Below are positions 58,563 through 64,000 of a DNA stretch of 64,000 nt, in pieces. The translations under genes and the position numbers were made by a program. This DNA is from Acetobacter musti (GTDB lineage Bacteria; Pseudomonadota; Alphaproteobacteria; Acetobacterales; Acetobacteraceae). Numbering within the stretch: position 1 is the first letter of the stretch; every line of letters starts with the position of its first letter. The notes under the pieces were generated by a model. That model made no database searches. It saw only the letters and a program-made list of their open reading frames with translations, and was not told where the DNA came from. The DNA lies in contig NZ_WOTB01000020.1 of NCBI RefSeq assembly GCF_011516835.1, positions 17,048 through 81,047 of the forward strand. The letters are read 5' to 3'.

Positions 58563-59285
58563 ATGCGCGCGCTATATTTTATCGGTCTCAGTCTGTGTCT
58601 GTCATGTGCTTCTGCGTCTGCCCAGACAGTCCCGTCTGTTCCCGGAGATCACGGCATATTCGACAACGGCGCCCAGACGCCGGGGTCTGAAGGAATCTCA
58701 GGCGACGGGTCTTCTTACACGCTGCCGGCCGCTACCGCGACGACACTTGGCGGTGTGAAGATTGGCAGTGGCGTGACAGTTGCTGCTGATGGAACAATCA
58801 GTGTTGCAGGCAGCACGGGTGACTATCTTCCGCTCGCTGGTGGAACGATGTCTGGAGCAATTAGCTTTGCCCCATCTGGAACAGATGCTGAAACACTGCT
58901 GAATATCACCAGCAGTGACGGTGACTCAATGACTGTTTCGGTGCAGCTAGGAATATTCAGCAAAGATTATTTCACTGTTTCTGGCTCCAATCATACACCG
59001 TATTACGCACTATCATTCCTTGGAGACTCTGTGCTCATTGCTACAATGGAAGATGATCCCACAGGGATAAGCTCTGACCAGATTACTGGCCTGCCAACAT
59101 TTACATCCGCAGACGCAGGCTTCAACGTTGGAAATGGCGGACCATTTGTCGTTTCAGACTCGGCTGCCGCTCCGGCTTCTACAGACGCGTGTGTGGCCGG
59201 AACAGAGAGGCGCGTCGGAACCTATTGGTATCGTTGCATTGCATCGGGCAACTGGGGACGTATCCAGTTCCAGACGGGATACTGA
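58563..59285 (+). CDS. Second exported fibre-like protein
   Basis: 240 residues with a signal peptide MRALYFIGLSLCLSCASASAQ (also a possible lipobox at LSC-A). The mature part has the phage tail phrase LGGVKIGSGVTVAADGTISV, then GDYLPLAGGTMSGAISF, typical of fibre collars. C-terminal ACVAGTERRVGTYWYRC may hold a disulfide. Like the gene at 54840 it follows a CGGTACTAACAAA motif. Confidence 0.68.
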   Translation: MRALYFIGLSLCLSCASASAQTVPSVPGDHGIFDNGAQTPGSEGISGDGSSYTLPAATATTLGGVKIGSGVTVAADGTISVAGSTGDYLPLAGGTMSGAISFAPSGTDAETLLNITSSDGDSMTVSVQLGIFSKDYFTVSGSNHTPYYALSFLGDSVLIATMEDDPTGISSDQITGLPTFTSADAGFNVGNGGPFVVSDSAAAPASTDACVAGTERRVGTYWYRCIASGNWGRIQFQTGY

Positions 59286-59293
59286 TCGCCGCC

Positions 59294-59542
59294 ATGACGG
59301 CCGAACTCTACATAACACGCCCCGAGTTTTCCGAGGTCCGTTCTGATCTGCGTGAAGCTCAGAACGACATCATCGAAATCCGCACAAATCAGAAGCTTCA
59401 GGGTGCCACGCTGACGGAGATTCTGGCGGAAGTGAAAAACAAAAGCTCCGTCAGGGAAATGCTGATTGCCGGCGGATCGGGCGTCGGCGGCGGGATGGCG
59501 GTCGGTCTGTATGTCCTGTTCCAGTGGTTGCATCACCAGTGA
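59294..59542 (+). CDS. Small membrane protein, possible holin or lysis regulator
   Basis: 82 residues from the ATG at 59294. First half a coiled coil (VRSDLREAQNDIIEIRTNQKLQG), second half one membrane helix (MLIAGGSGVGGGMAVGLYVLFQWL). This layout is like XhlA-type lysis proteins. Immediately upstream of the endolysin and coupled by a GTGA overlap. Confidence 0.58.
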   Translation: MTAELYITRPEFSEVRSDLREAQNDIIEIRTNQKLQGATLTEILAEVKNKSSVREMLIAGGSGVGGGMAVGLYVLFQWLHHQ

Positions 59543-59952
59543 ACGAAGCGCCGGAAATGACGGCTGCCCGCACGGCATGGGGCGAAGCGCGCGGCGAGGG
59601 CGCTGACGGAATGCAGGCGATCCTGAACGTCATCGGAAATCGCGTGAAGGTTCCGTGCTGGTGGGGCGCTGATATCGCCGGAGTGTGTCGGGCGCCGGAG
59701 CAGTTTTCATGCTGGGACGAAACAGACCCCAATCGCGAAAGGCTGCTTTCCGTCACGCTCTCCGATCCGCAATTCAGAGAAGCCGTCACGCTCGCGCACA
59801 GACTGACAGCGGGTCTTCTGGTCGATCTGACTGGTGGAGCGGATCACTACTACGACTGGCGCGGACCAAGGCCTTTCTGGGCCGAGCCCCGGTTTTTCAC
59901 AACGCGCATCGGTCATCACGATTTCTACCGGACGGGGCCGTATTCCATATGA
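59539..59952 (+). CDS. SleB/Hydrolase_2-type endolysin
   Basis: 137 residues from GTG at 59539 (an ATG at 59557 also possible). MTAARTAWGEARGEGADGMQAILNVIGNRV and WWGADIAGVCRAPEQFSCW, then GADHYYDW, are typical of the SleB cell wall hydrolase family used by phages of alphaproteobacteria as lysins. Glu in WGEARGE is the likely catalytic acid. No signal peptide, so it needs a holin. Confidence 0.85.
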   Translation: MNEAPEMTAARTAWGEARGEGADGMQAILNVIGNRVKVPCWWGADIAGVCRAPEQFSCWDETDPNRERLLSVTLSDPQFREAVTLAHRLTAGLLVDLTGGADHYYDWRGPRPFWAEPRFFTTRIGHHDFYRTGPYSI

Positions 59953-60275
59953 ACAGCGCAGTCAAAGCCGCAACAGCAACGTCTGCCATCGCTGCCCTGC
60001 TTGGAACCGTTCCAGCGCAATACGCGATTTATCCTGCTGCCGTCATCATTCTTTGCAACGTGCTGTCGGCCTCCATTCAGCCACCGCCGCCATCAAGCCG
60101 ATGGTCTCTCCCATACAAGGCGATGACGGTGCTCGGCATGAATATCGGCTGGGCTGTGAACCGGATTCAGGTCGGCGTCACTGGCGTCCCGGTCCCGCGC
60201 GACCATGCGCAGGCGGCAAAAGCTGTTCTCGCCGAAGCGAACATTCCCGTCATTACGGAGGACAAAATGCCATGA
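59949..60275 (+). CDS. Membrane protein in the lysis region (putative holin)
   Basis: 108 residues, ATGA overlap with the endolysin. A hydrophobic zone (ATATSAIAALLGTVPAQYAIYPAAVIILCNVLSASI) can form one or two helices, then a Pro stretch and a soluble tail. Holin role inferred from position only. Confidence 0.5.
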   Translation: MNSAVKAATATSAIAALLGTVPAQYAIYPAAVIILCNVLSASIQPPPPSSRWSLPYKAMTVLGMNIGWAVNRIQVGVTGVPVPRDHAQAAKAVLAEANIPVITEDKMP

Positions 60276-60886
60276 CTTATCTGTCCCGCCTTATGGAACC
60301 ACCGATCCTTGCCAATGTCGAAACCATCGACCGCGGCAAGCGCCGTTTCCTTGGCCGTATTGCCACTACAGTCGGCGCAGTTGCCCTTATGGCGGCGACA
60401 GAAGGCTGCTCGGTTTCCACGTCTGGCAACGTGACAACAATCACTCTCGATGTGACGAAGATCAAGAACTACGGTCAGGCAGCCCTGAATGCCGCGGCGA
60501 CTGTCACGCTTTACCTTTCATCTTTCCCGACCCTTGCGCCTTACATGACTGCCATTACAGCGGCCGAAACCGCTCTCTCTGGTGCTCTGTCTGCTTTCTC
60601 GACGGCGGCCGGAACGACGCTGACGATCAACTATGACAATGCCGACTGGAAAACCCGCGTCGACAGCATCCTGTCTGGTATGAGCACGGTCGCCAGCGCA
60701 ATCGGTGCAGCGATATCGGGCGCTGGCTCGGCTCTGTCCTCGACCATTAAGACCGACGCGAGCGTGGCGCTTGAGTCGCTGGATACGCTCATCAGCGTGT
60801 TCATGGCTCTGCTTGGGTTGGCGTCTGGTGCGAAAGCCACCGGCGGGATGACTGAGGCCCAGGCCCTCGCAAATCTGGGCGTCTGA
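60272..60886 (+). CDS. Membrane-anchored or exported protein of unknown role
   Basis: 204 residues. N-terminal KRRFLGRIATTVGAVALMAATEGCS has an RR pair, a hydrophobic run and a Cys at a lipobox-like site, so lipoprotein or Tat-like export is possible. The mature part is Ala/Ser/Thr-rich helices (ALSGALSAFSTAAGTTL, AIGAAISGAGSALSS). Found amid lysis genes. Not recognised. Confidence 0.55.
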   Translation: MTYLSRLMEPPILANVETIDRGKRRFLGRIATTVGAVALMAATEGCSVSTSGNVTTITLDVTKIKNYGQAALNAAATVTLYLSSFPTLAPYMTAITAAETALSGALSAFSTAAGTTLTINYDNADWKTRVDSILSGMSTVASAIGAAISGAGSALSSTIKTDASVALESLDTLISVFMALLGLASGAKATGGMTEAQALANLGV

Positions 60887-60969
60887 TGCCCGTGACCCTC
60901 ACCCTCGCGGCGGTTTTCGTCGCGGGGAACCTCTTTACGCTCTGTCTCTGTAAGGCTGCGAAACGATGA
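60886..60969 (+). CDS. 27-residue membrane peptide
   Basis: ATG overlaps the previous stop (TGATG). Product MPVTLTLAAVFVAGNLFTLC plus a basic end (KAAKR): one membrane helix. The next tiny gene starts at its stop (ATGA). Coupling on both sides supports it. Confidence 0.5.
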   Translation: MPVTLTLAAVFVAGNLFTLCLCKAAKR

Positions 60970-61046
60970 CCGCGCTTATCGTCATTGCCCTGCTCATCTG
61001 CGCCTTCTGGCTTATCTCAATCCCTGTCCGGAGTTGGTATCTCTGA
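60966..61046 (+). CDS. 26-residue membrane peptide
   Basis: ATG at 60966, stop TGA at 61044-61046 shared with the next ATG. Product MTALIVIALLICAFWLISIP plus VRSWYL: a single membrane helix. Second of a tandem pair of tiny membrane genes. Confidence 0.5.
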   Translation: MTALIVIALLICAFWLISIPVRSWYL

Positions 61047-61972
61047 TGCTTGCCTCTCAGCTTCATGTCGTCACCGCCCGCTCAAACCCACTACGGTGGC
61101 AGGTGCCCGACCGGATTTATCACGAGTGGGCCGAACATATTCTCCAATCCGGCGCGAAACTCACAGTGGTCGAATGCCAGTACGGGGACAGACCGTTCAC
61201 CTGCCATGTTCCCGGCGTCAACCATATCGGCGTCCGGGCAAACACGCTGGTCTGGGAGAAGGAGCGGTGCCTGAACATCGCCATCGCCGGGCTGCCACAG
61301 GACTGGCAGTACGTTGCCTGGATCGACAGCGACATCTTCTTCCGCCAGCCTCACTGGGCGCGTGAAACGGTTGAGGCGCTCCAGCTCTTCGATGTGATTC
61401 AGCCATGGTCCGACTGCTACGATCTCGGACCGAACGGCGAGCATATGCAGCTTCACCGGTCCTTCTGCCGCATGTGGATGGACGGCGAGACGATCAAGCA
61501 GGGACCGAACGCGCACCGGTCGCCATACCGCTTCGCGCATCCGGGCTACGCATGGGCGGCGACACGTCGGGCCTTGACCGCGACGGGCGGCCTGCTCGAC
61601 ACGGCCGCGCTCGGCTCGGCGGATCATCACATGGCGCTGGCTCTGATAGGTCGCGTCTCGGAAAGCTACCCCGGCAATATCAGTCACGATTACAAAAAGC
61701 ACTGCCTGCGCTGGCAGAAGCGGGCGATGGCATCGGTGAACGGCAATATCGGTGCGCTGCATGGAGCGATCGAGCATCGCTTCCACGGCTCCAAGCGAGA
61801 TCGCGCTTATGAAAGCCGGTGGGATATTCTGACGCGGAATGATTTCCAGCCGGACGAGGATCTGATCCGGAACACCTGGAGCGCATGGGAACTGGCTGGC
61901 AACAAGCCGAAGCTGCGCCGCGAGATTGAGCGTTATTTCCGGCAGCGGAATGAGGATGCGAACGTGTGGTGA
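61046..61972 (+). CDS. Glycosyltransferase-like protein (GT-A, DxD)
   Basis: 308 residues from the ATG at 61046. YVAWIDSDIFF holds a DxD motif (D94-S95-D96) as in GT-A glycosyltransferases, with a preceding strand VTARSNPLRW and a later HPGYAWAATRRAL. No membrane helix. A phage enzyme of this type could change surface sugars or a virion protein; target unknown. Confidence 0.62.
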   Translation: MLASQLHVVTARSNPLRWQVPDRIYHEWAEHILQSGAKLTVVECQYGDRPFTCHVPGVNHIGVRANTLVWEKERCLNIAIAGLPQDWQYVAWIDSDIFFRQPHWARETVEALQLFDVIQPWSDCYDLGPNGEHMQLHRSFCRMWMDGETIKQGPNAHRSPYRFAHPGYAWAATRRALTATGGLLDTAALGSADHHMALALIGRVSESYPGNISHDYKKHCLRWQKRAMASVNGNIGALHGAIEHRFHGSKRDRAYESRWDILTRNDFQPDEDLIRNTWSAWELAGNKPKLRREIERYFRQRNEDANVW

Positions 61973-62043
61973 CCGCGCCAGAAATGGAATGTCACGGACC
62001 GGCGCGATCAAGCCCATCTATCCCGGAAAATAGTTGAGATACA

Positions 62044-62799
62044 ATGACCAAAAGAAAGCTTGGCAAGCTGCCGGCGCGACACGATCCGCGCACGTATAAA
62101 CTCGCGGAACCGCTGGCCGCACGGCTGCCGGTCATTCCGGCATCTGTTAACTGGGCGCCCAACGCTCAGTGGCCGATGTGGGGCAATGATCGCTATGGCT
62201 GCTGCACTCAGGTCTCTGTCGCGAGCGCGATCCGGACATGGACGGGCGCGGCGCAGGCCCCGGTGCTGTTGTCTGACGACGAGGTTCTGCAGAACTACGC
62301 GGATGAATCAGGCTTCGACCCCGCTACGGGCGCAAATGACAACGGTGGCGTCGAGCTGGACGTGCTGAACCGCTGGCGTCGGGAGGGTTATGCTCGTCCG
62401 GGACAGACACGCGATTACCTGACCGCATTCGGCTACGTAAACCCGAAGAACAACCCACAGGTTCAACGCGCAATCGCGTTCCTCGGAGGGCTGTATATCG
62501 GTCTCTCGCTACCGAATTATGCGGTCGAGGGAGACGGAGACTGGACAGTATCCCCTCTGGCAGACAATTCCATCGCCGGCGGCCACGCTGTCTGGCTGCA
62601 TGGTTACGATGCCGACTGGCTCTATCTAAGCACGTGGGGCGCCTCAAGACGCATGTCGTATGCCTTTCTGGCGACCTTCTGTGATGAGGCCTACGGGCTT
62701 ATATCCCGCGAGAACTGGACCGGCCTTACCGGCGTCAGCCCAAACAAAGAGGATCTGGCCGCGCTGGTATCCGAGATGCAGGCCAGCACCAGTGCTTGA
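62044..62799 (+). CDS. Papain-like cysteine peptidase fold protein
   Basis: 251 residues. WGNDRYGCCTQVSVASAI gives a possible nucleophile (C53 or C54) at a helix start; GGHAVWLHGYD supplies His181 and LSTWGA takes the place of the papain N-S-W-G (Asn replaced by Ser). C1-like fold with an altered third residue. The opening GKLPARHDPRTYKL is typical of this phage family. Near the right end, so possibly a cargo gene. Confidence 0.62.
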   Translation: MTKRKLGKLPARHDPRTYKLAEPLAARLPVIPASVNWAPNAQWPMWGNDRYGCCTQVSVASAIRTWTGAAQAPVLLSDDEVLQNYADESGFDPATGANDNGGVELDVLNRWRREGYARPGQTRDYLTAFGYVNPKNNPQVQRAIAFLGGLYIGLSLPNYAVEGDGDWTVSPLADNSIAGGHAVWLHGYDADWLYLSTWGASRRMSYAFLATFCDEAYGLISRENWTGLTGVSPNKEDLAALVSEMQASTSA

Positions 62800-62923
62800 C
62801 CCGCTCTCCGTTCTGGTCGGCTCGACCGGCACGCTCATTTCCATCATCGGTCTGACGTGGATGATCCTGCGCGGGATGGCGCGGCGTGATCCGTTCGGAA
62901 AGAATGGGGCAGATGAGAGGTAG
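62792..62923 (+). CDS. 43-residue membrane peptide
   Basis: GTG start, overlapping the peptidase-like gene by 8 bp. One helix (LVGSTGTLISIIGLTWMILRGM) followed by a charged tail. Its end overlaps the lipoprotein start, the layout of an inner/outer spanin pair, though it is short for an i-spanin. Confidence 0.5.
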   Translation: MLDPLSVLVGSTGTLISIIGLTWMILRGMARRDPFGKNGADER

Positions 62924-63293
62924 CGTTATTCTTGCAGCGCTCACTCTGTCCGCCTGCACTTCTCTCCCGCACGAAGCCCGCAGCCTGATCGGTATGAGCC
63001 GACCGGACCTGGTGGCATGCGCCGGCGTGCCGGACGTCGAAGAGAACCGAGACGGACAGGATGTGCTGGTGTGGAAGCAAGATCAGCAGGCGCAGGGCGC
63101 CGTGGATCTGAAGACGCCGCTTTCTTTTGAGCTGGACCTCGGCGGCCATGGCACGTGCCATACGGTAGCTGCGCTCAGAAGCGGCCGCGTTGTCTCAATC
63201 GCATTCACTGGTCCAAGCGGGACGATCGAGGGTCCAAATGGAGCGTGTCGTCCGATTCTCAGGGCTTGCCTGAGGTCTGATTCGCGGCCCTGA
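62913..63293 (+). CDS. Small lipoprotein at the prophage right end
   Basis: 126 residues from the ATG at 62913 (ATG 9 bp earlier possible). Lipobox in MRGSVILAALTLSACTS. The mature start SLIGMSRPDLVACAGVPDVEENRDGQDVLVWKQ resembles the BamE/SmpA-type fold seen in phage lipoproteins. Overlaps the preceding membrane peptide. Last prophage gene before attR. Confidence 0.65.
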   Translation: MRGSVILAALTLSACTSLPHEARSLIGMSRPDLVACAGVPDVEENRDGQDVLVWKQDQQAQGAVDLKTPLSFELDLGGHGTCHTVAALRSGRVVSIAFTGPSGTIEGPNGACRPILRACLRSDSRP

Positions 63294-63385
63294 AAGTTTT
63301 ACAAAATAGCAAAGTTGCCGCGATTCTTTGCCATTCCCATAATAGGTTTTACACACATAACCTATTGATATATAATTTCATTTCG

Positions 63386-63403
63386 TTCCCGCCCGGACCT
63401 CCA
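63386..63403 (+). other. Prophage right attachment site (attR)
   Basis: Exact 18-bp copy of the tRNA-Cys 3' end, TTCCCGCCCGGACCTCCA. The sequence before it (AT-rich, 63294-63385) belongs to the phage and the G-run after it to the host. Confidence 0.92.
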
Positions 63404-63733
63404 GGGGGTGTTTTCCCTGCGAAAAATCTCCGGAAATCAGGGCGTTTCACGCTGTCGACGTGTCTGGTTTTACGGGCTGGACTCCCGCCCTGCATACGGA
63501 GACGTGCTGCGCAGGACGCTCCCTTTATCTTTTATATTGGCAAGCCGGGATCAAAGGGACTGCGTCCCTTTGTGGGGCGCGGGGCAAAGCCCCGTAAACC
63601 GCTCCCTGCGCTCTTGCCTGGCCGGCGGAACGGGGATGGCGCCTGTTGCCGTAATCGCAGCGATTTGATGGGGTGTGTGGCGGCGTTTCTGACTGGTGGC
63701 TGAGCGGGCGGTTCATGTGCCGGGCCGGATTTC
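63404..63733. other. Host gap right of attR
   Basis: 330 bp, no clear gene. It holds one dual-hairpin repeat (63552-63594) almost identical to the copy left of the prophage. In the unintegrated host this would lie directly behind tRNA-Cys. Confidence 0.55.
63552..63594 (+). repeat. Dual-hairpin intergenic repeat, copy 7
   Basis: CAAAGGGAC (63552-63560), 3-nt loop, GTCCCTTTG (63564-63572), TGGGGCG, then CGGGGC/GCCCCG at 63580-63594. Lead CCGGGAT as at 17543 and 1445. Confidence 0.75.
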
Positions 63734-63922
63734 TCATTTCCGGGTCAGTGATCCGTCCACCAGGGGCGACTGGAGTTGCAGTGCTTCTTCGGCGGGGGCG
63801 TTCATCCAGGTGTCCAGTTCTTCCGGCGTTGTCAGGATGACCGGCATGGCCTTCGGGTGAATGGCGGCGATTTCTTTATTTGCTGTGGTTGTGAGATGGG
63901 GTGGTTGCCGTCCTCCCCGCAC
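63734..63922 (-). pseudogene. C-terminal remnant of an SRAP (YedK/HMCES-type) protein
   Basis: The last ~55 residues of an SRAP protein are clear: LTTTANKEIAAIHPKAMPVILTTPEELDTWMNAPAEEAL. SRAP proteins shield abasic sites in single-stranded DNA and carry an N-terminal catalytic Cys. Here the first ~150 residues, with that Cys, are missing: homology stops near 63897, where the sequence turns into the lead of the next gene. Most likely cut off by an insertion. Confidence 0.6.
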
Positions 63923-63980
63923 GGCATCGCAATGTGCCAGAATGGTCGTTGGAAGAAACGACTGCGCGAAAGGACGGCAG

Positions 63981-64000
63981 ATGAAGGATACAGTGATAGG
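63981..64000 (+). CDS. Start of a transposase-like gene (partial, IS110 type suspected)
   Basis: Only seven codons fit in the window: ATG after AAAGGACGGCAG, reading MKDTVIG. IS110-family transposases often begin in this way (followed by a VDLAK motif). Together with the truncated SRAP gene it suggests an insertion element whose left end is near 63897. Confidence 0.4.

Noticed and set aside
54840..59285. Diversity-generating retroelement as in phage BPP-1
   Set aside because: No reverse transcriptase gene, no template/variable repeat pair and no Avd-like gene seen, despite the BPP-1-like head genes.
63240..63300. Possible terminator at the prophage right end
   Set aside because: CTCAGG/CCTGAG and CAGGGC/GCCCTG can pair, but the stems are short, lie partly in the gene and have only a weak T tract.

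Overview
The window comes from an alphaproteobacterium, most likely an acetic acid bacterium (Acetobacteraceae). The evidence is an alpha-amino acid ester hydrolase of the Acetobacter/Xanthomonas type, a PopZ pole organiser, the neighbourhood pcm - tolC - popZ - valS, high GC, and intergenic spaces full of short hairpin repeats. Two parts are chromosomal (1-18675 and 63404-64000). The 44.7 kb between them is an apparently complete podovirus-type prophage.

Left chromosomal part: the end of an MscS-type channel, msrA, a Tad-type pilus/von Willebrand factor A protein, a secreted alpha-amino acid ester hydrolase, a small P-loop kinase-like gene, and a FecI-FecR-receptor iron signalling operon. 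These are followed by valS, popZ, a TolC-family outer membrane gene, an isoaspartyl methyltransferase and tRNA-Cys. Two families of palindromic repeats fill the gaps. One is a dual-hairpin element whose stems vary with compensatory changes; the other is a roughly 90-120 bp MITE-like palindrome.

Prophage: it is integrated into the 3' end of tRNA-Cys and bounded by an exact 18-bp repeat (18658-18675 and 63386-63403). Its left arm is a tightly overlapping leftward operon: integrase, excisionase-like gene, many small genes, RecT and a Gp157-like gene. This arm is controlled by a promoter (PL) flanked by two copies of the operator TAGGCAwTGCCTA. A small CI-type repressor without a self-cleavage domain and a possible rex-like gene lie between PL and a matching PR. 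The rightward early operon has a Cro/YdaS-like gene, zinc-ribbon genes, a RusA resolvase, a replication initiator with six iterons inside it (probable phage origin) and a DnaB-like helicase. An OmpR-type winged helix protein follows, just before the terminase.

Late genes follow a Bordetella phage BPP-1/T7-like podovirus order: terminase (large subunit split in two by a GTGA overlap), portal, Bbp19-like protein, scaffold, capsid, cement protein, tail tube and nozzle proteins, a beta-helix tailspike and internal ejection proteins, one with a lytic transglycosylase domain. A second regulatory module resembles P22 immI: two divergent ribbon-helix-helix genes around twin palindromes, with an antirepressor downstream. 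After it come fibre-like proteins with Sec signal peptides, an SGNH esterase-like protein, a SleB-type endolysin, several tiny membrane peptides, a glycosyltransferase-like protein, a papain-like protein and a lipoprotein.

The most unusual signals are: a 13-bp motif, CGGTACTAACAAA, repeated exactly four times on the + strand in the late region; the two-tier immunity (operator/CI plus an Arc/Mnt/Ant-like switch); the in-gene iteron origin; the split terminase; and the exported fibre-like proteins. To the right of the prophage an SRAP-family gene is truncated next to the start of what looks like an IS110-type transposase.
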